A model generated the notes under the pieces. The model made no database searches. It saw nothing but the letters and a program-made list of their open reading frames with translations, and was not told the DNA's origin. This document shows positions 45,883 to 54,608 of a stretch of DNA of 64,000 nt, piece after piece. The stretch is taken from assembly GCF_020907245.1 (NCBI RefSeq), contig NZ_JAJJWH010000007.1:62001-126000 (forward strand). Direction: 5' to 3'. Position 1 is the first letter of the stretch; each line of letters begins with the position of its first letter. The DNA comes from Pontibacter harenae (GTDB taxonomy: Bacteria > Bacteroidota > Bacteroidia > Cytophagales > Hymenobacteraceae). The translations under genes and the position numbers were made by a program.

Positions 45883-46048
45883 TTGACTTGCAGTTTTACG
45901 CCCGCTCTCTTGACCACGTCAGATGGTTAATAATTATTTAGGTGCTGTGTGGATTGTTGACAAGGCACAGAGAGAGTTCACCGCATCATACAAAAAAATG
46001 CTTAAAAGCCTTGCTTCTGCCGTGATGGATGATATTGAGAAATCTTAA
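45883..46048 (+). pseudogene. Remnant of a GAF-domain gene (3' end)
   Basis: From 45938 the frame reads LGAVWIVDKAQREFTASYKK and then MLKSLASAVMDDIEKS before TAA at 46046-46048, collinear with the C-terminus of the GAF protein at 39848 (GALCIVDKKPRDF, LESLASAVMDEIEKK). A 23 bp stretch around 45999-46029 is identical in DNA to that gene. Upstream pieces (DLQFYA, then TTSDG) are recognisable but in shifted frames with stops. It is a decayed fourth copy of the stand-alone GAF gene. Confidence 0.8.
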
Positions 46049-46072
46049 ATATTTACATTAAAACACTGGATG

Positions 46073-46495
46073 TTATTCGTCAATTGAGAGCAGCCAAGCT
46101 TCAGCTTCTTCAGTATCTTCAAAAATCCTTACCTCTAAGTCCTTGTCAATCCGCTGTATTAGGCTTTCGATAGTTAGGGTAACGTAAATACTTTTAGGAA
46201 TGACCTGCGCCAGATAACGCAAGCCTGCGGCTTTTATTTGGGGCGTCCACGTGGTCTCTACCCAATCAAGTGCCGTATTCCAAGAGCCGACCACATTCCT
46301 GTTGCAATTGAGCAGCTTCGAGTAAGGCTGCTCCTTAATCATATCAAGCATCTTGTAGCCACCCCCTTTCACAGTCTCCTCCGACTGCACACCGAACCAC
46401 TGAGCATATAAGATAGAGACATCGTTGATTCTTGTGGCTGTGAAAAAAACATCGCCATACACCTTCTTCAACCTTACCTGCTGCTGCTCCATCAT
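46073..46495 (-). CDS. SpoIIAA-like/STAS-fold small protein
   Basis: A 140-residue soluble protein of the small Bacteroidota family resembling SpoIIAA-like folds. It has a short N-terminal strand pair (VRLKKVYGDVFFTATRIND), ILYAQWFGVQSEETVKGGGYKML, NCNRNVVGSWNTALDWVETTW, AAGLRYLAQVIPKSIY and a C-terminal VRIFEDTEEAEAWLLS. The SpoIIAA serine is not evident, so phosphorylation control is doubtful. A broken paralogue follows directly upstream on the same strand. The role is unknown; such genes often sit near histidine kinases, as here. Confidence 0.65.
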   Translation of the reverse strand: MMEQQQVRLKKVYGDVFFTATRINDVSILYAQWFGVQSEETVKGGGYKMLDMIKEQPYSKLLNCNRNVVGSWNTALDWVETTWTPQIKAAGLRYLAQVIPKSIYVTLTIESLIQRIDKDLEVRIFEDTEEAEAWLLSIDE

Positions 46496-46545
46496 TATAA
46501 AAATTTAGTAAGCATTACGCTTCTGAATAAATATTGTTGATTGTT

Positions 46546-46956
46546 TTATTTAGTCAGAGAGTGCTGCCGCAGCCAAGCCTCGGCACTCATTCTATCCGTG
46601 AACACCCTAACCTCAAATGCTTTGTTGTTTGCGTGAAAGTTAGAAGCTGTTGACTCTGCAAAAGATTCGGGTGATGTAATAAGGGCAAAGTTCCTAATAC
46701 CAGCAGAGGCTGCCTGTGATGCCCATTCGTTTACAACCCAATCAAGAGAATGGTCCCAGCTTCCGAGAACCTCCCTCGTATCGTTGAGTAGGCAGCTAAA
46801 CCCTGACTCCCTTACAGCATTCATATATGCCAAAGCACCTGCTTTGATATTGTCGTGTGTTAAGTAACCTACCTAATTTGTGTGTATCCACTTGTTTTCA
46901 ATGTCTATGGATATGGTGATAAACTTTTTCCCAAAAACACTTTTAAGTTCTTGCAT
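46546..46956 (-). pseudogene. SpoIIAA-like gene interrupted by an amber codon
   Basis: Translation from ATG 46956 gives MQELKSVFGKKFITISIDIE and NKWIHTN, then TAG at 46875-46873. The same frame continues VGYLTHDNIKAGALAYMNAV to a complete C-terminus (FEVRVFTDRMSAEAWLRQHS). The intact protein would be about 136 residues, the size of its neighbour at 46073. Where the stop falls, related proteins carry Trp (neighbour: Q-W-F-G), so TGG to TAG is the simplest change. An internal ATG at 46833 could only make an N-truncated 95-residue product. Confidence 0.8.
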
Positions 46957-47019
46957 TATGCACAGAAGTAAACATTATCAATAAATACAAAACTAAGGAG
47001 TTAGTTCAAGCTAAGGTAA

Positions 47020-48276
47020 CTTAATTTACTTTGTAGTACTATAAATGCATATAGATGGAGTTTAAATCTTCGAAGCAGGTATTTAGATTGCTTATCTTTT
47101 CTACATTCCTCTTTCACCTTTTCTCCAGTCATAAGATTACCTTTGACAGGTGCCGCTATCAATAAAGAGCTTTCATTTCTTAGACCAAACAATTTTAAAC
47201 AGCCCAACTACAAGCTAATACAAAAATTTGGTGAGAAACTTAAAAATCTAATTCTTACAACAGAAATAGAAAGATATTTAGAAAAACGAAATGGGCAAGT
47301 TTTTGTAATTTCTGACTTACCTATTGAGTGGTTATCTATCAATGAAGTACCATTGTGTTTCACACATGATGTTTGCAGAATGCCGGAAGCAAACTATGGT
47401 AGTTTGTATAGTGCATATAGTAACAATCGGCTTGATGGATATGATATACCTAATGATATACTTAGCAAGACATTAGTCATATTAGGTGCATCAGAAAAAG
47501 AAGGAAAGGACGAGGGATTTAAAAAAGCGTTTCCACTGATTGAAGATTTGTCAAGTAAAAAGAGTTTTCAGACGAGACGCTGCCTAAGTATAGATGATGT
47601 AGCACAGGCAGTAAATGAACTAAAGCCTGAGCTATTAATATTTGACTGTCATGGTGGATTCGATGAGAAAACATCAACAAGCTTTTTAGTTATAAATGGT
47701 GAAAGACTAACAGGTGATGACATAGTTAAACACAATATCACTGCACCTTTGGTATTCCTTTCAGCTTGCAACACATCGCCTAACTATGGCTATTTATATA
47801 CAATTGGTGAAGATTTTCTATATGCTGGCGCGTTTTCAGTAACAACAACTTTCACTCCTATTTCAATAGGAACAGGTTTTGGCAACTACACGAGGCTTAT
47901 TAATGAACTTGAACACGCAATTAAGTTTGGCACCTATAAAAACTGGTTAGAGTTCGTAGCTTATGTCACAAGAACCTCTATTTTATATGAGGCTTATGTT
48001 GCTATTTTGCTAAAGAAAAATTTAGACGACCTAAAACAGCATCAAAATGATTCTATTTTAGCAGAGATTGACCGCAGAGTTATAATGTTCAAAGATGTTT
48101 CATATAGAAGACAAATTTTTCAGGAGTTCAAACAAGGCATAAGAATACCTGGTACAAAAAAACCAATAAAGTTAGAGGATTTGAACGGAGATTTTTTGAG
48201 CTATAGCCATCTCGGCAGAGCAGATTTGATATTATTCAAAAGTTGGATAGAGAATCAAAAGTCTAATGGTGATTAG
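47020..48276 (+). CDS. CHAT-domain (caspase-like) protein, apparently 5'-truncated
   Basis: The best start in frame is TTG at 47143 (377 residues). The frame is open, and still looks protein-like, back to 47020 (it contains PVIRLPLTGAAINKELSF), with a TAA just before and no ATG. The protein is a CHAT domain: VISDLPIEWLSINEVPL, then LLIFDCHGGFD with the catalytic His170 and APLVFLSACNTSP with Cys209 (numbering from 47143). These are the His-Cys pair of the caspase fold. CHAT proteases normally have an N-terminal sensor (TPR, NB-ARC or similar), which is missing here. The gene is markedly more AT-rich than its neighbours, suggesting transfer. Roles in cell death or defence are known for relatives; here it is inference. 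Confidence 0.75.
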   Translation, partial: LNLLCSTINAYRWSLNLRSRYLDCLSFLHSSFTFSPVIRLPLTGAAINKELSFLRPNNFKQPNYKLIQKFGEKLKNLILTTEIERYLEKRNGQVFVISDLPIEWLSINEVPLCFTHDVCRMPEANYGSLYSAYSNNRLDGYDIPNDILSKTLVILGASEKEGKDEGFKKAFPLIEDLSSKKSFQTRRCLSIDDVAQAVNELKPELLIFDCHGGFDEKTSTSFLVINGERLTGDDIVKHNITAPLVFLSACNTSPNYGYLYTIGEDFLYAGAFSVTTTFTPISIGTGFGNYTRLINELEHAIKFGTYKNWLEFVAYVTRTSILYEAYVAILLKKNLDDLKQHQNDSILAEIDRRVIMFKDVSYRRQIFQEFKQGIRIPGTKKPIKLEDLNGDFLSYSHLGRADLILFKSWIENQKSNGD

Positions 48277-48324
48277 TTATTAGTCTACCTCCTGCTTTTC
48301 CAGTATTTAACTATCAGCAAAAGC

Positions 48325-49131
48325 CTAAGGAACAGGCCTAACTACCTCTCCCTTTCGCAAACCACGCTTTTGGTACCAAAGAGAAAAGAGAGCGATTGTC
48401 AGGAGCAATTCTGACAGATCGCCCCAATAGTACATCAGTTTCGCTGCTTCCCGTATTTCGATGCTGCTGTAAGGAGAATTAAGTGGATAGAGATATGCGT
48501 ACATAAACTTGCTTAAAAAGGCATGCGCAGCTATGCTAACAAACAACACCAGCACACGCAGAAGAATGCTTGGACGCTTCGGTACTGGGTCTAATCCTAC
48601 CATGGACCAAACGAATAAATAACCGGCTAACAAAAAGTGTAGGTGTATAGCATAGTGTAGGTACGGATTTGTGAGGCTCCTGAGGTACAGCGGCGTCAGA
48701 TACAAAAGATACATCCCACCAATATTCAAAATGAAAGCTGTTATAGGATGGCTCACTAGGTAAAACATCCTGCTCCTCAATATAGCTGTGACATTACGTG
48801 CCAGTTTGGTAGGCAAAGCTTTTAATGCTAGCGTTATGGGTGCTCCTAAAACCAGAAACAAAGGAGCGAACATTCCGATCAGCAAGTGCTGTACCATATG
48901 CCCCCGCAGGTCTTGGTGTGCCCATTGCATAAGCTTTGGTAACATGGCTACTCCCAACAAACAGATGCCGCACATGAAACTAACCGTGTGCCAGCCGTTC
49001 CAAGTACCTTTCTGTTTTCTAGTGTGTGTAAAGGCATACACGTAAGCCAGCGCGACACCTCCAATGACCAACAGAGGTATCCATTCTGAGATTGAGCTGC
49101 CAGGAAGACTGTGCTGAGAATGATGTTGCAT
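48325..49131 (-). CDS. CtaG-like cytochrome c oxidase assembly membrane protein
   Basis: A 268-residue protein with about seven membrane helices, of the caa3_CtaG family. Hallmarks are the periplasmic/membrane histidines in WAHQDLRGHMVQHLLIGM, the APLFLVLGAPITL turn, HYAIHLHFLLAGYLFVWSMVG and a late YYWGDLSELLLTIALF. Relatives help copper delivery to caa3-type oxidase. No oxidase genes are adjacent. The DUF2243 gene ends 22 bp upstream, so the two probably form one unit. Confidence 0.85.
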   Translation of the reverse strand: MQHHSQHSLPGSSISEWIPLLVIGGVALAYVYAFTHTRKQKGTWNGWHTVSFMCGICLLGVAMLPKLMQWAHQDLRGHMVQHLLIGMFAPLFLVLGAPITLALKALPTKLARNVTAILRSRMFYLVSHPITAFILNIGGMYLLYLTPLYLRSLTNPYLHYAIHLHFLLAGYLFVWSMVGLDPVPKRPSILLRVLVLFVSIAAHAFLSKFMYAYLYPLNSPYSSIEIREAAKLMYYWGDLSELLLTIALFSLWYQKRGLRKGEVVRPVP

Positions 49132-49153
49132 GGAGTAACCGTTAAAGTCTAGT

Positions 49154-49624
49154 TTAAAAGGCGACTTCCTTACTTTCCATATTCTTGGCCCGCCTCAACA
49201 GGTAGAAGCCGATGAGCAGTAAAATAAGTCCTCCTAAATTCCAGGCGATGTCGTAAGGCAGCAGATTATTTACATAACGGATCTGATGCAGGCGCAACAC
49301 CTTATGGTCTATAAAGCCATCAAAAAGTTGAAAGCCGCCTAACGCCAGGAAAAAACCTGCCCATGCTCTTGCCTTCACTAAAGTGCGACTTCGCTTTAAA
49401 TCCAACAGCATAAAAAAACCAGCCACAATAGAAATCAGTTCTGCCGCATGCAATAACCCATCGCTCAGCAGGCCAATCTCTGTAGTAGAGCCATCGTAGA
49501 AATGATGCCACGAAAGAACCTGATGAAAAATTATCTCATCTACGCCAGCCATTACGCCAACACCAACCAGCGCAGCAGCCCACATAGATCGTTTTGGGTC
49601 TGCAGATTCTCTTTCGTAGTTCAT
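49154..49624 (-). CDS. DUF2243 membrane protein
   Basis: A 156-residue protein with four hydrophobic helices. The family signature is MAGVDEIIFHQVLSWHHFYD (residues 25-44), with further histidines in DGLLHAAELI and FDGFIDHKVLRLHQIRY. DUF2243 proteins commonly accompany CtaG-like genes, as here. The conserved His and Asp suggest metal or heme binding, but the function is unknown. Confidence 0.88.
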   Translation of the reverse strand: MNYERESADPKRSMWAAALVGVGVMAGVDEIIFHQVLSWHHFYDGSTTEIGLLSDGLLHAAELISIVAGFFMLLDLKRSRTLVKARAWAGFFLALGGFQLFDGFIDHKVLRLHQIRYVNNLLPYDIAWNLGGLILLLIGFYLLRRAKNMESKEVAF

Positions 49625-49744
49625 GCTTTAGAATTATGAGTTAGATTTATAGCAACTTAAGTATAGCCACAGTTACGTATTATCTAGTTTATACGCCCTT
49701 ACTCAGCATTATGAGTTTTAATTTAACCTTTCTCAAACATCCAC

Positions 49745-50758
49745 TTACGGTTGCCCACTTCCACCTGCAGAACCATAAATTTGGCCAGTGGCATAACTGG
49801 CATCGCTAGCCGCTAGCTGCACAAAAATGGAAGCGAGTTCTGCTGGTTGTCCTGGTCTACCGATAGGTGTGTCTCCTCCAAAGCTTACCAGCTTATCCTG
49901 AGGAACTCCTCCGCTTACCTCCAACGGTGTCCAGATCGGCCCTGGCGCTACACCATTTACCCGAATACCTTTTGGGCCGAGCTGCTTAGCCAGCGACTTA
50001 ACAAAATTCATGGTAGCGGCCTGCGTTTGCGCATAGTCATACAAATCCGCTGACGGATTATACGCTTGCACAGATGTAGTTCCGATAATAGAAGAACCAG
50101 GCTTTAAGTGTGGCAGTGAAGCTTTAATTATCCAGAAAGGTGCATAGATGTTTGTTTTCATCGTCCAGTCAAATTCATCGGTTGTAATGTCGAGAATTGA
50201 CTCATTTGTTCGCTGCCGAGCTGCATTACTAACCAGTATATCCAGACCACCAAGCCCTCGCACGGCTTCTGCCACCAGTTTTTTACAGAAAGCTTCTTCG
50301 CGTATATCTCCTGGTATTGCTACGGCCTTACGACCTGCTTTTTTTATCAAGTCAACTACCTCACGTGCATCTGGTTCCTCAACAGGCAAATAGTTTATGG
50401 CTACATCCGCACCTTCACGTGCATAAGCAATAGCAGTTGCCCGCCCAAGGCCCGAATCACCTCCAGTAATCAATGCTTTGCGTCCCATTAAACGGCCAGA
50501 TCCTTTATAACTGGTTTCACCATGGTCTGGGCGCGGCTCCATTTTACTGGTAAGTCCTGGCCATGGCTGCAACTGACTTTTAAATGGAGGTCTTGGGTAT
50601 TTTGTGGTTGGATCTGTTAATTCCTTTGTACCAGCATAGCCTGCTTGCTGTGCTCCTGGTGCTGCAAAAGCAGGTGATACCACTACTGAAGCTAAACTCG
50701 CTCCTAACCCGCCAATAACTCGGCGTCTGCTAACTTTGTTTTCATCTTTCATAGACAT
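49745..50758 (-). CDS. Tat-exported SDR oxidoreductase with altered catalytic motif
   Basis: A 337-residue short-chain dehydrogenase of the general-stress-protein-39 type. The twin-arginine signal is SRRRVIGGLGASLASVVVSPAFA (about 10-32), so it should act in the periplasm. The Rossmann motif is ALITGGDSGLGRATA, followed by NAARQR and GTTSVQAYNPS (catalytic Ser). The usual YxxxK reads Y-A-Q-T-Q: the codon is CAG where relatives have a Lys, so the catalytic lysine is missing. The C-terminal VNGVAPGPIWTPL is conserved. It may be inactive or altered. It stands alone on the minus strand. Confidence 0.88.
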   Translation of the reverse strand: MSMKDENKVSRRRVIGGLGASLASVVVSPAFAAPGAQQAGYAGTKELTDPTTKYPRPPFKSQLQPWPGLTSKMEPRPDHGETSYKGSGRLMGRKALITGGDSGLGRATAIAYAREGADVAINYLPVEEPDAREVVDLIKKAGRKAVAIPGDIREEAFCKKLVAEAVRGLGGLDILVSNAARQRTNESILDITTDEFDWTMKTNIYAPFWIIKASLPHLKPGSSIIGTTSVQAYNPSADLYDYAQTQAATMNFVKSLAKQLGPKGIRVNGVAPGPIWTPLEVSGGVPQDKLVSFGGDTPIGRPGQPAELASIFVQLAASDASYATGQIYGSAGGSGQP

Positions 50759-51307
50759 TCGATGTGCGTTGTATAAGTTAATAGGGTATTTAAAGCGTCT
50801 GTAACTTTCTAGGTGTTATTCTTAGATTTTGCTTCTGCTGTACGACGTACAAAAACATATAAATCAGTAGTCTTACTAAGCTTTTAACTATAGCATAAAT
50901 TGCAGGAGCCATCTCATTTAAGCTTGAAGAAGTATAGCACAGATGTTTCGATGATTGCGCGTACACCTTTAAATAAAGATGAACCGCCCTCGATAGCTAA
51001 TGCTGGTAGGCTTCTCAGCAGTACTAAATGATATCGGATAAGGTTAAGTTTGCGATTTTATTTCTAGCTTAGGTTTGACATCTTTTAGTTTAAGATTTAC
51101 AGGAGTTTGGGTTTAGCCCTAGCTTTACGCTTGCACATAAAATTAAAGCCAAACAAATATTTATACCCGATGTAAAACTCAGAGTTTCTTTTTCTTTAAT
51201 AATTAACTCTGAGTTCATTGGTCAGAGCAACATAGGCTATGCCTTTGAGCCCTATCATAAGTGCACTTTACGCTCAGGTGCCAATATACTGCACAGGAGA
51301 TTTATCT
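50759..51307. other. Long regulatory gap with two AACTCnGAGTT palindromes
   Basis: No gene is visible in this gap. AACTCAGAGTT at 51176-51186 and AACTCTGAGTT at 51205-51215 are each self-complementary and lie 29 bp apart centre to centre, about 100 bp upstream of the promoter at 51308. They look like paired operator sites for a dimeric regulator. Confidence 0.5.
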
Positions 51308-51338
51308 TTGATACTTTAGCTTTTGGGAAGTACCTTTG
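51308..51338 (+). promoter_or_regulatory. Strong Bacteroidota promoter, predicted leaderless start
   Basis: TTG at 51308-51310, a 20 nt spacer, and TACCTTTG at 51331-51338 give the best match to the consensus in the window. Transcription should begin about 51343-51345, which coincides with the GTG start codon at 51343 of the next gene. Confidence 0.65.
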
Positions 51339-51342
51339 CTAT

Positions 51343-51648
51343 GTGAAGGTTTTAACTGTCATATTAGCAATTTTAGTCGTTGCACTCTCGGTTTCGCCCT
51401 GCTGCCTGACCGAAAACTGCTCTGATGATGAGGTTAAAACCGAGGGAACAGACAATCATGCTAAAGATGTTGATGTTTGCTCTCCTTTTTATAGTTGCTC
51501 TGCTTGTATAGGTTTCACCGTCTCTAGCCACTCTTTCGAGCCAGTGACAGTAGCCCTGCTTCTTGACAACTATAATTTGGCAGATTATCAGCAGCGCTTC
51601 TTTTCGCAGTTTCACCATGCCATCTGGCAGCCACCTAAAGTAGGCTAG
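51343..51648 (+). CDS. DUF6660 family small secreted protein
   Basis: A 101-residue protein starting at GTG 51343 (an ATG two bases earlier is followed by TGA). Residues 1-20 form a signal-like segment with paired Cys (SVSPCCLTENC). The mature part has an acidic/His linker and a cluster VDVCSPFYSCSACIGF, with six or more Cys in total. DUF6660 proteins usually lie directly ahead of TonB-dependent receptors for metals. Here the receptor follows after 82 bp. Metal (copper-like) binding is inferred from the Cys content and context. Confidence 0.75.
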   Translation: MKVLTVILAILVVALSVSPCCLTENCSDDEVKTEGTDNHAKDVDVCSPFYSCSACIGFTVSSHSFEPVTVALLLDNYNLADYQQRFFSQFHHAIWQPPKVG

Positions 51649-51730
51649 TGCCCTAGCCTTGACGTTGTCACATTAAATTAAATACGATGTGTTTCATCGT
51701 ACTTAACAGCTTTTTCAATCGCTTATCTAA

Positions 51731-53917
51731 ATGAAAAAATATTCTTTTATACTGCTCCTGTTCCTGAGCAGCACGATAGCCTATAGCCAAAATATTCTGA
51801 CAGCTGTCATCAAAGATAGCGAAACAAAAGCACCTTTGATTGGTGCAACAGCCTCTCTTGCAGGAACCACTATAGGAGCAAGCGCCAATGCCAGTGGTGA
51901 GCTTCAGTTAACAGGCATACCCAATGGTACACAGGTAATCAGGTACAGCTACCTCGGGTATGAAGACAGGTTAGATACACTCACTTTTCCACTTGCTCAA
52001 ACTACTCCCCTAGTGGTTTTACTACAGGCAGGTGGCGAAGAATTGGAAGAGGTAGTCATCTCCACAACACGCAGCAGCCGAACCATTGAAAACATTCCGA
52101 CACGTGTGGAAGCCATTACACTAGAAGAACTGGGTGAGAAAGGCAACATGAAGCCAGGCGACATCAGAATGCTACTAAGCGAAAGCACAGGCATCCAAAC
52201 GCAGCAGACTTCTGCTACCAGTGCCAATGCAAACATTCGTATTCAAGGTTTAGACGGCCGCTACACGCAAATCCTGCAGGATGGCTTTCCGCTTTACTCA
52301 GGCTTCTCGAGCGGGCTCAGCATCATGCAAATTCCGCCGCTTAACCTATACCAGGTGGAGGTAATTAAAGGCAGCTCGTCCACGCTTTATGGTGGCGGAG
52401 CCATAGCAGGGCTTGTGAACCTGATCACCAAAAAACCTACAGACGAAGGCGAACTGAGCTTTATGGCAAACCTTACCAGCGCCAATGGCCTTGACTTGAG
52501 CAGTTTCTATGGCAAAAAATTCGGCAAGTTTGGGATAACGGTTTTTGCGGCCAGAAATGCTAACCAAGCCTACGACCCTGCCGATATAGGTTTCTCGGCT
52601 ATACCTGAGTTTGAGCGCTATACCTTGAATCCACGCTTATACTATTGCCCCAGCGAGCGCACGCAACTGTATTTTGGAGTAAACGCAACACAGGAAGAGC
52701 GATTAGGCGGCGACATGCGCTACATAGACGAGCATGAGAGCGGTTATTATTTCGAACAAAATAACACAGACCGCTTCTCTACGCAGTTTAACCTAGAGCA
52801 CAGGTTCTCTGACAATGCTATACTCTCTGTAAAAAACAGCCTGAGCTTTTTTAACAGGGATATTGCTGTTCCCGACTATGATTTTCAGGGTAAGCAAGCG
52901 TCCAGTTTTAGTGAAGTGGCCTACAGCCTAAACAGCAGTAGATCTGATTGGGTAGTTGGGGCGAATCTTTGGACAGATAAATTTTCGGAGCAAAATGCTA
53001 CTACTGTGGGAGCAAGAGACTATAACAATACCATTGTTGGTGCTTTTGCTCAAAACACCTTCACTCCTATCGATTGGTTTGTCCTAGAAACAGGTCTTCG
53101 CACAGACTATGTAACTCCTGCGCCTGCAAATAAATCTAAAGGTTTATTTGTACTGCCCCGTGTTTCGGCCCTTTTTAAAATAACAGACCGTCTGTCTTCA
53201 CGCCTAGGTGGCGGCATGGGCTACAAAACACCTACCATCTTTACCCAGGAAGCCGAAAATGTTACGTTCCGCAATATCCTGCCTCTTAACACCAGCCAGA
53301 CGGCAGCAGAAACATCCATCGGTGGTAATGCCGACATTAACTTTAGCACACTTATAGGCAACAATGTTACCTTCAGCATCAACCACATGTTCTTTTATAC
53401 TTACCTGAACAACCCGCTGATCCTGACGCTGCGCCCCGATAACCTTTATGAGTTTAAGAACGCCAACGGATATGTAGATACCAAAGGTGTGGAAACAAAC
53501 ATGAAGTTCGGATATGAATGGATAAAGCTATTTTTAGGCTATACTTACACCGATGCCAGGCAACATTACAATGGTAGCGTGAGGAATATGCCGCTTACGT
53601 CAAAGCACAGAGTAAACAACGTCCTGATGCTGGAGAAGGAGGACAATTTCAGGATAGGCCTGGAGGCATACTACTTTAGCCCACAACGGCTGAATGACGG
53701 CAGCAAAGGGCGCGCCTATTGGATTAACGGTATTATGATGGAGAAGATGTTCGAAAAGTTTTCGCTGTTTTTAAACTTCGAGAACATTTTCGACACCCGT
53801 CAAAGCAGGTTCGGCAGCATCTATACAGGTAGCAGAACCAATCCTGTTTTCAATGAGATTTATGCCCCTGTAGATGGCCGTGTAATAAATGGAGGAATAA
53901 AACTAAACCTATTGTGA
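51731..53917 (+). CDS. TonB-dependent outer-membrane receptor
   Basis: A 728-residue receptor. The signal peptide covers residues 1-20 (SSTIAYSQ). A carboxypeptidase-regulatory-like domain spans 20-105 (AVIKDSETKAPLIGATASL, YSYLGYEDR). The plug follows at about 115-235 (VVISTTRSSRTIENIPTRVE, NANIRIQGLDGRYTQILQDG, VEVIKGSSSTLYGGGAIAGL), then a 22-strand-type barrel to the end (INGGIKLNLL). It is of the size of iron-siderophore or metal receptors. With the DUF6660 gene it probably forms a metal-uptake unit; the substrate is unproven. Confidence 0.93.
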   Translation: MKKYSFILLLFLSSTIAYSQNILTAVIKDSETKAPLIGATASLAGTTIGASANASGELQLTGIPNGTQVIRYSYLGYEDRLDTLTFPLAQTTPLVVLLQAGGEELEEVVISTTRSSRTIENIPTRVEAITLEELGEKGNMKPGDIRMLLSESTGIQTQQTSATSANANIRIQGLDGRYTQILQDGFPLYSGFSSGLSIMQIPPLNLYQVEVIKGSSSTLYGGGAIAGLVNLITKKPTDEGELSFMANLTSANGLDLSSFYGKKFGKFGITVFAARNANQAYDPADIGFSAIPEFERYTLNPRLYYCPSERTQLYFGVNATQEERLGGDMRYIDEHESGYYFEQNNTDRFSTQFNLEHRFSDNAILSVKNSLSFFNRDIAVPDYDFQGKQASSFSEVAYSLNSSRSDWVVGANLWTDKFSEQNATTVGARDYNNTIVGAFAQNTFTPIDWFVLETGLRTDYVTPAPANKSKGLFVLPRVSALFKITDRLSSRLGGGMGYKTPTIFTQEAENVTFRNILPLNTSQTAAETSIGGNADINFSTLIGNNVTFSINHMFFYTYLNNPLILTLRPDNLYEFKNANGYVDTKGVETNMKFGYEWIKLFLGYTYTDARQHYNGSVRNMPLTSKHRVNNVLMLEKEDNFRIGLEAYYFSPQRLNDGSKGRAYWINGIMMEKMFEKFSLFLNFENIFDTRQSRFGSIYTGSRTNPVFNEIYAPVDGRVINGGIKLNLL

Positions 53918-54054
53918 AAGTATAGTTATCCAGTTAGATTGATGATCTGAATAAGGTTATGGAAACTTCTTATCTAAAAATTTAGAAATCAAGAAGCATC
54001 CCCAGGTTCATAGGCTATTACCATACAAGATCATATAATTGTAGACGAGAAATG

Positions 54055-54100
54055 ATAATCAAGAAAGGCTGTTCTAAAAAGAACAGCCTTTCTTGATTAT
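54055..54100 (+). terminator. Terminator after TonB receptor
   Basis: Arms ATAATCAAGAAAGGCTGTTCT and its complement with a 4-nt loop, 140 bp after the receptor. The core CAAGAAAGGCTG is shared with the sucC terminator. The remaining 54101-54326 shows nothing else. Confidence 0.85.
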
Positions 54101-54326
54101 GTACCACATACTCACCTCCCCCAGCTCTCCTTCTTACCCCGAATTTATACCTAAGTATAAATAGCATGTTCAGATATTTAAAGTGTACCACTAACAGGTA
54201 ATTTATACTTACTTCAAAAACTCAGTGATTTACCATCTTTTTTGGCTGTTTTGTTTAATAAGGAAAAACAGAAAGCCGCATTTCCGTATCAAAAGCAATG
54301 TTAAATTAACCCTTGAATTAAACAAA

Positions 54327-54608
54327 ATGGAAAGCAAGAGTGCTAAACAGGCTGTAAGCGATGTGTTAAATGTGGAGTTGGAAGAAAGACAGTCTCAGGA
54401 GCTATACTACAGTATCTGTAGCTACCTAATGGCAAAAGATGATTTCTGCTACGTAGACATCATCAAATTCAAATATGCTCTCCTTTACGATGACTTCAAT
54501 CAGGAACTTGTAGATTACTTTGTAATGGAATATATGCTGGAAAAGATGCGCAAGAAGCATTCTTTTATCCTCTCTACGCTAACCTACCTTGTCACCTGTA
54601 AATCTTAG
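54327..54608 (+). CDS. Small hypothetical helical protein
   Basis: A 93-residue protein from ATG 54327. The frame is open from 54225, but the upstream codons are lysine/phenylalanine-rich noise. Sequence features are a Glu/Gln-rich start (KQAVSDVLNVELEERQSQELYYS), aromatic-rich helices (YLMAKDDFCYVDIIKFKYALLYDDF, YFVMEYMLEKMRKKHSF) and a C-terminal hydrophobic segment. No signal peptide. I recognise no family. The 645 bp behind it (54609-55255) is AT-rich and empty apart from being the leader of the next kinase. Confidence 0.5.
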   Translation: MESKSAKQAVSDVLNVELEERQSQELYYSICSYLMAKDDFCYVDIIKFKYALLYDDFNQELVDYFVMEYMLEKMRKKHSFILSTLTYLVTCKS

